The notes: a model not told the origin generated them from the letters alone. Positions 24,338-36,500 are shown, counted from the first letter of the stretch. The stretch is DNA of 64,000 nt from Oidiodendron maius Zn (GCA_000827325.1 KN832905.1:1-64000), one strand, 5' to 3'. Translations and numbers: made by a program.

Positions 24338-25345
24338 TTACGCTCTGACATCCCATAAGTCTTCCGCATTGGACCTGAAGAGCCTCTCAATTAAAGCTTC
24401 ATCCTCTCCACACCACTCCAGAACCTTCTCCATAAATGAACTGATATCTAACCCTTCAAACCTCGTGTGCGGCCAGTCCGTGGCAAACACAATTCTTGTC
24501 CTCCCTGCTACCCTCAGCAGCTCCTTCGCCACAGGTTCCAAATCACACAGGTCCGTCTCCTTACTGATTCGATACGGCGCAGACATCTTCACAAAAGTGT
24601 CTTTCTGCTCTAGCAAATTGACAAGCGATTTGAAACCCGGAAGCAGATACGGGTTACTAGTAGTAGAATGCGGCGATACATTCTCTGGGAGGACAGGCCG
24701 TGCAAAATGGTCCAGACAAACTCTGACACCAAGTTGAGGCACGATTTTCTCCAAAGCCGTTGTTGCAGCAATGGAGACATGTAGTTGTAACACCCAATTC
24801 AATGGCCTTATCATATCCGCATATCGGTGTAAAATAATGTCAAGCTGGCTCGCATCCATCGATTTCCCTACAGAGTGCAAGTTGACTCTCACACCACGCA
24901 CTCCGATTGAGTGCCATTCTTGCAGCGTGGAGAGTGTAGTTGTGTTTGGATCAAATGCCACGACAGCACGTGCTCTCTGCGGTCCCAACAGGCGGAGTGC
25001 ATCCAGCATGCAGCTATTGTCATAGTCGTAGATGGAGGGCTGAACCAGCACGATGTTTCGAATGCGTACTGTCGACTCGAATTTTAGCGCTTCAGAGAGG
25101 AGGTGTTGTTTGGGGACGTATTGTGCGTCTTTGGCTAACGGATAATTGACTGGATCAATGACGTGCATATGACTGTCCCAAGAGTTGGTCGGTATTCTTT
25201 CGAGGGGACTGTTTCGTGGGGGCGCTATAGGGTCTGGCTTTCTCGTGACCGTTCGTCTCCATGGAAATTTCGATAGAAGAACAAGAGGATTTCTGAGACT
25301 CTGTAGAAAGACGGTCATGAGAAGCTTGACTGTTAATGAAACCAT
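24338..25345 (-). CDS. Amidohydrolase (PF04909; 2-pyrone-4,6-dicarboxylate lactonase / LigI-like)
   Basis: Metal-dependent TIM-barrel hydrolase, single exon. SWDSHMHVIDP carries the HxH metal ligands, LQLHVS and VCLDHFARP supply further His ligands, and IVFATDWPHTRFEG gives the catalytic Asp near the C-terminus, in the order seen in LigI-type lactonases. LigI opens 2-pyrone-4,6-dicarboxylate to 4-oxalomesaconate, so a tricarboxylate-like lactone would suit the neighbourhood. Three in-frame starts exist: 25423, 25345 and 25318. I chose 25345 because the 25423 start adds only a hydrophobic stretch. From 25345 or 25318 the N-terminus (LLSKFPWRRTVTRKP) is basic and could be a mitochondrial presequence. 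Sites 2 and 3 of the shared palindrome lie upstream. Confidence 0.85.
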   Translation of the reverse strand: MVSLTVKLLMTVFLQSLRNPLVLLSKFPWRRTVTRKPDPIAPPRNSPLERIPTNSWDSHMHVIDPVNYPLAKDAQYVPKQHLLSEALKFESTVRIRNIVLVQPSIYDYDNSCMLDALRLLGPQRARAVVAFDPNTTTLSTLQEWHSIGVRGVRVNLHSVGKSMDASQLDIILHRYADMIRPLNWVLQLHVSIAATTALEKIVPQLGVRVCLDHFARPVLPENVSPHSTTSNPYLLPGFKSLVNLLEQKDTFVKMSAPYRISKETDLCDLEPVAKELLRVAGRTRIVFATDWPHTRFEGLDISSFMEKVLEWCGEDEALIERLFRSNAEDLWDVRA

Positions 25346-25613
25346 CTCAGCCCTTTTCGTGATTTTTCGAATTGCAAATGAGAATGCAGAAAGTTGGAGC
25401 AAAAACAAAGAGCAAATAGACACTTTGGGCAGAGCTTAAGGATCCCGAAAGAGGAAGGTAGGGATTGAACTGTGAATTCGGCATTATGTGTTCCGAGTTA
25501 AAACTAAGTATTTCCATCATTTCAATGCGGATACATACTAGAAAGTCCCGAGGGCACAGAGCTACAGAAAGAACATTGTGGGGGTTGGGATGTTAAGAAT
25601 GTGGGCCTGACTT

Positions 25614-25626
25614 CGGAAGTTGACCG
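25614..25626. promoter_or_regulatory. CGG-N7-CCG palindrome, copy 2
   Basis: CGGAAGTTGACCG, 190-300 bp upstream of the amidohydrolase start (depending on the ATG used). Confidence 0.6.
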
Positions 25627-25736
25627 AGCCTGTCAAACGCCGAAGTTTAGCCAAAGTTCTGGCCGTCCAGATGTGGACGTTTGCACTGCAATTTTAGTGT
25701 AGACGAGGAGATGATGACTACTAAGTTTGACGAAGT

Positions 25737-25749
25737 CGGTCAACTTCCG
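25737..25749. promoter_or_regulatory. CGG-N7-CCG palindrome, copy 3 (opposite orientation)
   Basis: CGGTCAACTTCCG, the exact complement of copy 2, about 290 bp upstream of the quinate-type transporter. Copies 2 and 3 face each other in a divergent promoter and could serve both genes. Confidence 0.6.
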
Positions 25750-26035
25750 CCAAAGATTCTATCCATTCATCTACGGCGGCTTGATTGTGGGGAGCGTCAA
25801 ATGTGGCAGCTGAGCCCTCGAATCAGTCTCGGAGACTTTGAGGGAAGGATTTGCAGACCCGTAAATGTCACAGGCTTTCCCCGCAACGAACAATGACATA
25901 AAGGTGGCCCTCATCCCCAATCTCATCCCCAACCGCGTTCCCATCGACGCTCTGCACAACTATCAAAACCCCAAACAGTTCTTTCTCGGTCTATCCGTCA
26001 TCATATATGACTAATCGCTGTCATGAATCATCACT

Positions 26036-27800
26036 ATGTTTGACATCAACCCCTACTATATTTTTACTATCATTACCATCGCAGCGGGAGGTATCCCAAA
26101 AGGTAATATGACTTCCACGGCCTCACGCAACAGTCGCTGACTTGCAAAGGCTACGATGAGGGTGGATTCAGTGCCTCCACTAGCTTGGCTTCGTTCAAAC
26201 ATGATTACGGCTTGACGGCCTCTCTCTGGAAGAATAATCCCTCCGGCCTTGCTAGCCGCACAGCCAACATCTCCTCTTTCGGCGTTCTTGGGGCAGCATT
26301 GTATGTCGTCAGCACCTTTGATCCTTCAAATTAAAGTAATCTGCTAATTTATCGGTAATTATTAGCGGATCACTGATTGCACTCGCTCTTACTGATCGAT
26401 TTGGTCGGCTGCGCACCTGGCAACTTTTTGTTATGTTGTGGGCGAGCGGTATCCTTATGCAGGTCTTTTCATCAGGTATCCTTGGCTTTATTCTGTTTGC
26501 TCGAATCTGGGGCGGACTTGGCGCTGGCGGACTCACTGTCGTTGCACCACTCTACCTCTCGGAAATTGCTCCCGCCAAATCGCGAGGAATGATTGTCAGT
26601 ATCTATATGGTGCTTCTTCTTTCTTTCCTCACTCTCGGTAAGTCTCGATCTTAACATCTTCATCTTCTCTTAACCAATGGTTGTAGGATTCTTCATAAAT
26701 TACGCTGTCAGTGTTACCATGGCTGCTACCAGCACACAATACCGACTTGTGCAGAGTATCCCTCTAATCCCCGTCGGAATCGCCTTCATCTGTTCATTCT
26801 TCCTGTCCGATACCCCGAGATGGCTAGCGTCTAAGGACCGTGGTGACGAGGCCCTAGAAGTTCTTGCTCACCTCCGCCGCTCAGTCAAGAATGATTATCG
26901 CCTCTCGGATGAATATGAAGACATACAAGAGCAGATTCAGGTGAGACAGCAAAACCTTTCAGGAGTTCCAATCTGGACTATCATCAAGGAGATCGCTACT
27001 GTCTCGTCTTACCGAGAACGCTTCCTACTTGGCATCATCATGCAGACTGTGGCACAATGGAGTGGAGGGAATGGTATCACATACTACATCCCTCAGGTAA
27101 GTCGGCATCAAGTCGTTCATTCTTTGCTTCTGGTGTGCTAACAGCTTGAACGAAGATCTTCACCTATGCGGGTGTGGTCGGATCCAACACCTCCTTAATT
27201 ACTTCGGGAGCGTACGGCGTTTTAAAACTCGTTTTTACGCTTGTTTTCACATGGGGCCTTGTTGATGTTTTTGGACGCCGCCGTTGCATGCTCACGGGTA
27301 TCGCCATTCAATGTATTACTCACGTCTACATGGCCATTTACATGTCGCTCTTTATACAATCGGAAAACAAGTCTGCCTCCGATGCAGCTATTGCCTCAGT
27401 GTTCATTTACGCCGTCGGCTGGTCAATCGGTCTTTGCACAGTGCAATACCTCTACGGGACCGAAATATATCCTACAAGAATTCGCAGCGTCTGCTATGCC
27501 TCTAATATGGCTCTTCACTGGTTTTTTCAATTTGCCGTGGTTCGTGTTACGCCAAACATGTTTGTCAGCTTGAATATTTGGGGTGCCTATGTGTTCTGGG
27601 CAATGGTATGTTTTCTGGGTTTCGTTCTTCTGGGGATCTGGGCCCCAGAGACTAAAGGGGTTCCAATGGAACGGATGGAGGAGTTGTTCGCCGGTCGTTG
27701 GTGGATGGGTTGGAATGCCAAGCTCGCTCCAAGAGAACGAAGTGTTCTTCAGGAGAAAGATAGCAAGGAGCCTAGTTCAGCTGAGGTAGAGAGGGTTTAG
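26036..27800 (+). CDS. MFS sugar/quinate-type transporter
   Basis: Plasma-membrane symporter of the sugar porter family (PF00083). Five exons (26036-26102, 26150-26300, 26366-26637, 26687-27096, 27156-27800) give 514 aa with about 12 membrane segments. Signatures: DRFGRLRTWQL (DRxGRR loop motif after helix 2), RIWGGLGAGGLTVVAPLYLS and EIAPAKSRGM (family signature 2 region), FLSDTPRWLASK (PESPRWL-like), VFGRRRCMLTGI, and the end WAPETKGVPMERMEELF (PETKGxxLExxxxLF). The tail MEELFAGRWWMGWNAKL is what I associate with quinate permeases of the QutD group rather than hexose carriers. An organic-acid substrate would suit the cluster. The start was picked because it alone gives an in-phase first exon. 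Confidence 0.9.
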
Positions 27801-28206
27801 GGTAATTCTTATCTGGGTTAATATCAAATATTATTACGCCATGAAGTAGCCCAAAATCACGTCTGAAGCTTACCTGCAAAAATTCCTGCTCAAGGTGCCT
27901 TTATTTGTCTTTTCATGGCACAATTTGACCTTGTGGCCTAATCCTATTTTAATCCCATCCTCCCTCTCTCGGTGGCGATCGAGGGCCACATAATACAAAT
28001 TCGTGATCTATTCAAGCTCCAGATACAACTTGCCGACTGGCAGATTGAGAACCATTATTCAGTCTGCAGTGTTTTCCAATGCTCCAGTTTCGTCCAAGCT
28101 TGACCAGGCATTCGTCCTGATTCATGAAATTCGTGCTTATACTCATCTCCCCCCACTCCTGCATTGCTCGGTTACTGTCCGAAAACTCAAATGCTCAACA
28201 AGTCCT

Positions 28207-28219
28207 CGGTCAACTTCCG
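28207..28219. promoter_or_regulatory. CGG-N7-CCG palindrome, copy 4 (opposite orientation)
   Basis: CGGTCAACTTCCG, about 260 bp upstream of the Dal5-like transporter start. Confidence 0.6.
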
Positions 28220-28478
28220 CACTCACCCCACCAGATCAATGCCAATGGTGCGATGATGCTAAATTATTATGTGGAGCTTGTTGTTGTGGGGATTATCATG
28301 TGGTGGGCGATGCGGAGGAGGATTTGGGGAAGTCTTGGCATATTTCCCCGACATTTGGTTTCTCACGACTCGCTCAGCTCTATAAAGCTTAATGAATGCC
28401 CATCCAATGCTAGAATTGCGTTGTATTTGCTAGATCAACTTCTATATTCGACTTTTTATTTCTGTTAAAGACACCATC

Positions 28479-30107
28479 ATGGCTGACGATAGGATCACCG
28501 GCTCGCAGGCAGACCGCCAACGAGGCTTCGCTCCAGTCCCAGCTCTCCAACCATTCTACGACGAACTGGATCTCCTGAACATAGAAGAGTATGCAGCGAA
28601 AGAGAAGAAACTCCTTCGAAAAATTGACTTACGACTGATGCCACTACTGTTCCTTATGATAGTGATGAAGTAAGTCTAATACAACCTCGCGACCAGCAAT
28701 TTTACTGAAAAGAGAAGTTATCTTGACCGAAATGCTTTGGCAAATGCACGTATCCAAGGAATCGAAAAGTCTATTCACCTCCATGGAGACCAATTTAATA
28801 CAGCAATCAGCGTTCTTTTCGCCGGCTACATTGCTCTGCAGATTCCCTCGAACATGATCATCACTCGAGTCAGACCATCACTCTACCTCCCTAGCTGTAT
28901 GATTATCTGGGGTTTGGTATCTGGGATGACTTCTGTTGTACATGATTTTAAGGGCCTTGTAATCGTTCGTTTCTTCCTTGGATTTGTGGAGGCGTAAGGC
29001 GCCATCATTGACTGCTTCTCGTGGCAATAGCTAAACAACTCTAGGCCATATTTTCCTGGAGCGCTCTTTTTGCTCTCATCATGGTACACTCGGAAAGAAC
29101 TTGCCCTCAGAACATCTATACTCTACGCCGGCTCACTTCTGTCCGGTGGATTCGGCGGTCTCGTCGGTGCAGGCGTCCAATATGGGCTTGACGGCAGGAG
29201 AGGAATACCTTCTTGGAGATGGCTCTTCATTATCGAAGCCGCAATAACAATCTTTATTGCCATTATTGCCCTCGTTGTACTTCCCGACTTCCCACACACC
29301 ACCAAGTTTTTGTCCGGAGAAGAGAAGGCCATGGCGACTCGTCGCCTTGAGACACACTCTAGACATAGTGATGCTGAGCGTGGGCCCCTTTTCAGTGGTA
29401 CCAAGATGGCTCTTTTGGACTACAAAGTCTGGCTCTTAGCGCTCATCGTCATTACGAAGACTTCCGCCGGAGCTGTAACATCCTTTGTCCCAACATTGGT
29501 CGCCACACTTGGTTACAATAACGTCACCTCCTTGCTTCTGGTAGCACCTCCTTACGTCTTCGCGACTATTGTAGCCCTCGCTGTGTCCTACAGCTCAGAT
29601 AAAAGGGGTGAGCGTTGCTACCACATTGTGGTGCCAATATTCTTCGGTATGGTTGGATTCGTAGTTGCGGCATCAACCCTTAACTTCACCGCTCGGTACA
29701 TTTCCCTGTTCCTCATGCTCGCGGGCGTCTACGGCAGTTATAACGTCGCGCTTGCTTGGATCTCAAGCACGCTACCACGGCCTATCGAGAAGCGCGCTGC
29801 GGCGATAGCTTTGGTCAATACGGTTGGCAACTTCGCTCAGATCTACAGCCCCTACCTGTATCAATCGACTGCTGGACCCCGCTATCTGAATGCGATGATC
29901 GCGAACACTTGTTTCTGTGTTTGCTGCGCGGGTATCACAATTATGCTACGCTTCTGCCTGGTGAATGCGAACAAAGCACTTGCATCTATCGAAGCGGAAA
30001 ACGCGAACGATCTATCAGCAGAGAAGGCGGCGGTGGAGGAAATTATTGATATTTCAAGTCCAGGTGGGATTGTGGCACTTGCTCCCGGTTTCCGATATGC
30101 TCTGTAG
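28479..30107 (+). CDS. MFS anion:cation symporter (Dal5/Tna1-like)
   Basis: Plasma-membrane carrier for organic anions such as allantoate, nicotinate or other carboxylates. Exons 28479-28669, 28715-28993 and 29045-30107 splice to 510 aa. The family pattern is clear: KIDLRLMPLLFLMIV at helix 1, SYLDRNALANARIQG after the first intron, GYIALQIPSNMIITRVRP, FFLGFVEAPYFPGALFLLSSW across the second intron, and WRWLFIIEA. Both introns sit where introns are frequent in this family. The splice at 28714/28715 was chosen because it restores the conserved YLDRN. Cytosolic ends are hydrophilic. A palindrome copy is upstream. It is a second carboxylate-type transporter next to the quinate-type one, so it could move a different intermediate or the end product. 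Confidence 0.9.
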
Positions 30108-30854
30108 ATTTGGTGACCTGGCAGATGTACATCGTGTTCCATCCAGAAATGCTAGTTTTAGTAGTAGAATTCATTGGATCTGAGTATCCGCGGTGTCAAA
30201 GCATGCGTGGTCTATAAACCCATTTCATAGGGCGATAGTACTTAAGACAAGCCTAAAAACCTTCTCCGGTCGATAAGAGACGTTTAGTACAATTTATTTT
30301 CAGACTCCTTGTTCCGATTGTTGCAGCTACTGCACGTATACTCCCCATTAGCTGTGGCACCAGCGCATCCTAACACTTGCAAGCCAGCTTACGGGCCGTC
30401 GGCCATTTATTGTCTGGGGGCACTCCGTGTTCTGATGGGCTATAGCAAAATTGCATGATCTCTTGTTGTAGTGCAGGAGCTTGTTCGTAAGGCATAACAA
30501 ACTAGGCTTGGGGCGAGAAGGTGAGTGTAGCAAGGTCATAATGAGGTGTATGCCGTGGCCCTTTACATATAGGTCGCGCCGTTTACCTAACGCAGAATAC
30601 TCTGTACGGAGCACACTCAGCCTTGGTCGTGGCTTATGTGGATTGGAAGGCTAGAATATGCTTGTACGCACTAAGGTTGTACCCTCGGTTCCACTTTGTC
30701 GGAGCCTCGAACCCGATTTGGGGAACAAAGCGAGCATAATCGTCGGTTTTCATCTTCCCTATTGCTCATATCTCTATTTAGAATTTCCTGGCCTACAATC
30801 ATTTTAATTGACCTCTCTTCTCGATCCTTCAAACACTCTCGCGCAAATCAGACT
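30108..30854. other. Spacer and promoter of the aconitase paralogue
   Basis: No gene is visible. No exact copy of the palindrome is present; TCGGTTCCACTTTGTCGG near 30687 is only loosely similar. Confidence 0.45.
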
Positions 30855-33544
30855 ATGCATAAGGCCACGCTCGCTGCGTTCAAGCCTTCACGCCGACTTG
30901 GAAAATATGTCGCCGATGGCAAACACTTTCCTCAGTATTCAGCCCGCATTCCTATTAGTAATCTTGAAAAGGTTCGCTGTGCTTTCTAGGATGTATATTG
31001 ATGTTCACGAATTTATAGGACATATTTCTTCCCTACGCGCAGCTTCAAAATACGTTAAATTTAGTACGTCGGAAGATCAATCGGCCGCTCACTCTCTCCG
31101 AGAAAATTCTCTACTCCCACCTCTGCGATGTAGAATCGCAGGATATATCACCGGGAAAGTCATTTCTGAAGCTGCGACCCGACCGCGTCGCATGCCATGA
31201 CGCCAATGCAACAATGGCCATGCTGCAGTTCATGAGCGCCGGCATTGACCGAGTTGCTCTACCGACAACCATCCACTGCGACCACTTAACAATGGCCGAG
31301 AAGGGCGCATCACCAGATTTGGCTGCAGCAAGAGTCAAGCATAGAGAAGTATTCCAGTTTCTCGAGTCGGTTGCGGCTAGATATGGTATCGGGTTCTGGA
31401 AACCAGGATCCGGCATTATCCACACTGTGCTTTTCGAGAATTACGCGTTGTATGTCTGCTATCAAACTTAACTGGAAATGCAATTTTAATAATTTATCTA
31501 GTCCAGGAGGCTTGCTCGTCGGTACCGATTCTCATACCCCAAACGCTGCCGGTATGGCAATGCTAGGAATTGGGGTTGGAGGCTCAGATGCAGTGGACTG
31601 CATGTCGGGGCAGCAGTGGGAACTTCCTTGTCCGAAGGTCCTCGGTGTCAGATTAATAGGTCAACTTAATGGCTGGTCAAGCTCTAAAGGTTTGTCAATT
31701 GATCTAGGCGCATGGTGAATGTATTTGCTTATTTCACTCGTCAGATATTATTTGCCATCTGGCTGGAATGATAAGTGTGACTGGAGGCAAGGGGAAAATT
31801 GTCGAATTCTTTGGTCCAGGCACCAAAACTCTCAGTGCTACGGCAATGGCAACAGTTGGAAATATGTCTGCGGAGGTTGGGGCAACATCTTGTGTCTTTC
31901 CTTATTCAGATGCGATAAATCGGTACTTAGCCGCGACCAACAGATCTACTATATCCGACGCGTCTAAGGGAAACATAAATCTCCTTCTTGCTGACGAAGG
32001 AAGCGAGGGGTACTACGACAACGTCCTCGAAATTGATCTCGACAAGCTGGAGCCGACAATAAATGGTCCATATACGCCTGACTTGTCGCACCCAGTATCA
32101 ACATTCGCGCGTGCAGTAAGAGAGAATGCATGGCCAGTGAATTTATCGGCATCTCTCGTTGGTAGTTGTACAAATTCGTCGTACGAAGATCTTGTGAAAG
32201 TTGCTAGCTTGGCTAAGCAAGCTAAAGACGCAAATGTTGCTCTGAAGGTACCATTCTACATCTCCTGTGGCAGTGAAAAAGTTCGGTCAACGGCAGAAAA
32301 GGACGGGATATTAGATACATTACAAGGTGTCGGAGCCACCATTCTAAGTAATTCTTGTGGGGTAAATTTTCTAATGAGCGTCTCCCTGATATAAGCTAAT
32401 GTTTATCATCTTAGGCTTGTGTGGGGCAGTGGAATAGAACCGATGTGAAGAAGGTGAGTGTATTCCCTCAGATGTCAAGCCTACAGACAGCATCTCTTTA
32501 AGCTGACAGGTACAGGGTGACACTAATTCGATCATCTCATCTTACAATCGTAACTTCGTCGGGTAAGCAAACATCTTTCTCTTTGGTCAGGTGCTGTCAC
32601 TGATAACATGATCTTGTAGTCGACAAGACGGCAATGAAAGGACACATTCATTTGTTACATCGCCCGAGATAGCAACAGCATTTGCTTTCTCTGGCTCCCT
32701 CGACTTCAATCCAACAACTGACTCCCTTCTTAATGGGATGGGGCGCCAATTCCAATTTCAAGCACCGGCCGGAGAAGAGCTACCAGAAGAATTTAGTTAC
32801 CCTAGAGGGTCTGACATTTATCAGGCACCTTTGCCAATCACGGAAGCCACCTCAATCTCTGTCAATATTTCTAAGCAAAGTGATCGTTTACAGCTTCTAA
32901 AACCTTTCCCAGCCTGGAATGAGAACAACGCAAAGGATCTTGTTATCCTGCTTAAAGTTAAAGGTAAATGTACCACCGATCACATATCTCCTGCCGGACC
33001 CTGGTATGATTATCGTGGCCACCTCGATAATATCTCAAACAACCTTCTCACCGGTGCCGAGAACGCTTTCCTCCCTTCCCACGAGCGTGGCATGGCACAA
33101 AGGACTTTGACTGGGGTAATTGACTCGACACCTATAATTGCGCGCTCATACAAAGATGCAGGTATCCCGTGGTGTATTATCGGATACAGTAACTATGGAG
33201 AGGGTTCGAGTAGGGAGCACGCAGCTTTAGAACCACGGTACCTGGGTTGCACGGTAATCATAGCAATTAGTTTTGCGAGGATTCACGAGACGAACCTTAA
33301 GAAGCAAGGTATCTTGCCTCTAACGTTTGCCGATCACACTGCGTACGACAGGATCAAAGCGGATGATAAAGTCAGTATTTTAGATATCCCAGGCATGGAA
33401 GAAGGGAAACAGTTGGTTATGAAGATCCGGCAGGCGGATGGAGGCTGTTGGGAGACGATGTTAAATCATTCTTATTCGCGGGAACAAATTCCGTGGCTGA
33501 TGACAGGATCAGCACTGAATCATGTAAAGTCAGTAAGCAAGTAA
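30855..33544 (+). CDS. Aconitase paralogue (aconitate hydratase family, mitochondrial type)
   Basis: Seven exons (30855-30971, 31019-31449, 31502-31689, 31745-32361, 32415-32453, 32516-32562, 32620-33544) add up to 787 aa, normal aconitase length. The N-terminus [18 protein letters not shown] is basic and looks like a mitochondrial presequence. Family blocks: [60 protein letters not shown] and [11 protein letters not shown]. The three [4Fe-4S] ligands are kept: Cys in [12 protein letters not shown] and two in SNSCGACVGQW. The swivel domain has [12 protein letters not shown] and the substrate-binding [15 protein letters not shown]. It looks active. Its place between a tricarboxylate carrier and a PrpF-PrpD fusion suggests a pathway copy making or using aconitate, or an AcnD-like alkylcitrate dehydratase, rather than the housekeeping enzyme. 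Confidence 0.93.
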
Positions 33545-33993
33545 TATTAATAGGACAAGTTTATGAAAGTCCCTGAACGCGTCTTTCAATTGAATCTACA
33601 ATGCTACCGCAAATTCGAAGTGTAACATCAACCGCTGATATAACTATTCACATCGCTGCAAAATGTGCTGGGTCTGCAGCGTACGAGTGATAGAACTCAC
33701 AAAAGTCTCCATATAGGTCTGAATAAACCAAAGTTACTTCTAAGCAGCGAGAGGTTAGTACTACAGTAAATCCGTCAGTCACGGCCGATCCCCGGCATCT
33801 TATCCGACCTTCGGCTCAGACTTTGATCCGCTGTAACCGAATATACGTCCGACCATAGTCCGACCACAGCTATATATTTGTCTGATAGCCGCGCAATTAC
33901 TTAACTCCAATGCGTATAGGTACAGGGCATATACTCCGTCGAAATATAACTCTATTTCATTCATCGACTTCGCAAAGACTCGTTTCCCCAAGT
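33545..33993. other. Spacer and promoter of the ATP-grasp gene
   Basis: Contains several TCCGACC words (33801-33880) but no exact palindrome copy and no gene. Confidence 0.45.
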
Positions 33994-35231
33994 ATGTCAA
34001 TAGCCCGTGTCGCAGTGCTTTATCAAGCCATTGAACCACCAGTCGTGAATGGGGTCAGAAAGCCGCCAAAACCAGGAGGTGAGTGAGTTCTTAGTATTCC
34101 TACAAATTTCACCTTATGGTATATCTGATACGGAATCACTGGAAATTAGGATATCGAGACTCGGGCGCAGATATTGCATATTCACTTCAGTTGCAGTCTG
34201 ACATAGACGTCCTCACGGCCACACCCTCGTCTAGTCCAAACGACGAAGATGGTTGGTGCTTTCCAGACACAGAGGAAGGGATCATGTTAGCCCTAAAAAA
34301 GGGAGCGACTCACCTCTGGGCGAATACTGTTCTATTCACCACCCATCCGCTGCAGAGCTCCTCACGAATCGGGAAATACCAGGACCTGGCTCGGGTCTTT
34401 GGGCAACCTCCACCTATGGTTGAAAAATATGACGACAAGGAGTTCGTTAATAACTTATTACGATCGAAGGGAGGATTTACCATGCCTAGAAGCTGGTCAT
34501 TATCTAAATCTGAAGACGTTAAGTCTCGTCTCAGAGCTTTGAACCTCCCTTTCCCTGTCGTAGTAAAACCAATCCGTGGTCGTGGGAGTTACGGCGTGAG
34601 AATGTGTACGTCAGAAGGCGAGGTTATCGAACAAATCAAAGCTCTGTTTGAGGACTCGCTAGCCATCATGATTGAGGAATATCTAGCAGGCGAGGAGATC
34701 ACGATTACAGTCATGCCACCTTCGGAGGAGACTCCACGATACTGGGCGATGCCAATTGTGAAGCGATTCAATCATGCTGATGGCATAGCTCCATACAGTG
34801 GTGTTATCGCTGTCACTTCTAACTCAACGGTTATTCCGAGCGGGCACTACGCCAAATATCCTTCGTACCACGAAGTAACTAGGCAATGTGAAGAAGTGGC
34901 CAAGTTACTGCGTGTGACAGCACCGATTCGGATTGATGCTCGCCGCTTTACTAACGACCAGAACTCTGACTTTGCGTTATTTGATGTAAACATGAAGCCG
35001 GTATGTATTTTTCCTTTCCCCTGAGATTGGTGTATGAGGGCTGCTTGTATTAATACATATTGAACATTTCAGAATATGACTGGACCCGGCCGTCCTGGCA
35101 GAGAGAATCAAGCTAGCCTCACAGCACTGTCAGCTGCTGCTCTGGGTTGGGACTACTCGACCCTCCTCCGCTCTATGCTCCTACGCTCGCACACTTTAAG
35201 AGCCTTGCGTGAAGCTCAGCCAGACCTGTGA
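33994..35231 (+). CDS. ATP-grasp ligase (D-Ala-D-Ala-ligase-like)
   Basis: Three exons (33994-34078, 34150-35000, 35073-35231) give 364 aa. The N-terminal preATP-grasp part has YQAIEPPVVNGVRKPPKPGG and HLWANTVLF. The ATP-grasp fold follows: FPVVVKPIRGRGSYGVRM near residue 170 (the lysine and Gly-rich loop that bind ATP), IMIEEYLAGEEITITVMPP, RIDARRF, and FALFDVNMKPNMTGPGR (metal-binding D/N-x-N region) across the last intron. Such enzymes join a carboxylate to an amine through an acyl phosphate. In fungal clusters they make peptide-like amide bonds. With aconitase and PrpD-type genes nearby, an amide of a di- or tricarboxylic acid is a reasonable guess, not shown. No targeting signal is seen. 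Confidence 0.85.
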
Positions 35232-36500
35232 GAGGCAGATGAAATTACTGTTGCACGTGAGGCAAATATTACAACTCAATCCATATATACTGATTTATTT
35301 TAATGGGGGATCTAGACTGGCGACTTATATTAGGTTAATTTAGAGACTCGAGGACATTTAGTGGAAAACACTTCAGCATACAAAGACTATGAGTAAACCA
35401 TATCACTTTGTCTTGTAAATTGTGCATAGATAATAATAATATGAATGAGTTCTCTTTGGTTTTTTTTTGGACTTATGATATATCAGTCAGGTGTCTGGAA
35501 ATATCCAAATGTCCTAAACGGGATGTCTATCATATTGTTCGCCTCCTTTAATTCTTGTAACACGGCCTATGATTAGTTGACCACTTGGACATTTGTCACG
35601 ACTGGGCATCAACACACCGCTCGCACGGACCGCCGTTACGATTTGCACAGTATTACTCGCACGACAGTTGCAACTTGCGTCGACAGCACACCAAAGCGCG
35701 GATCTGCCAAGTAATACGCCTCAGACCGAGGCAGAAATGAATACCGAGGTGGAAATATACGGGTTGTTCCATAGCCGTCTATATAATAAGAATTATATAC
35801 GTCACCTTATTGGCGTATTAACTAAATTAAATAAAGAAAATTCGGGCCTTTTTAGGTTGGTAACAATCCTGCATAAAGTATACTCTCTAATTTAGTAATA
35901 TATAACCCAATTAAATTTCTCGCTGAACTCCGTATTATTAAGTATCTGAAGAGGCAGAGTGCTGTTCCTGAGTGAAGGGGTTTACTTTCGACCTGTACGA
36001 GGGAACGCCAGCCCAGTTTGTTCTGTACTATCCACCAATTCTACGTCGATGCTGTCTAAATTCAGCTGTAGACTTATAAAGTATTTTATGTCTACTTCTA
36101 GCCTCTTTATGTTCTGGTGTTTGCTCGTCACAGTCCGATGTTTCGCAGTAAGTTATCTCTCGTTTGAAAAGTAGCAATGCAACAGAAAAGGGTTAGACGA
36201 TAAACGACTACCATTGTAGAATTATACTATGATATTCTTTGTTTTAGAGTCTAAAACTTGAATCAGCAGCCTCTAAATGGCTTTTCGTTCCTACTTCCTA
36301 ATGCAATACATAGTTGTGCAATCGGAATCCTAATAATTATTCCTTATAAGAAAGTGATTCCCTTAGTTGGCGATTGGTAAGGTCCTTATTAGGGCTACTA
36401 ACGTATAAGCAGACTTTGTTCTATCTAGATACTCCCAGAGCGGGGAAGATAATTCTGACCATATTCGTAGTAGAAGATCTTGAACTGAGGCAATATAGGT

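Noticed and set aside
30687-30704. TCGGTTCCACTTTGTCGG upstream of the aconitase as a fifth regulator site
   Set aside because: Only loosely similar to the CGG-N7-CCG palindrome; spacing and the second half-site differ.
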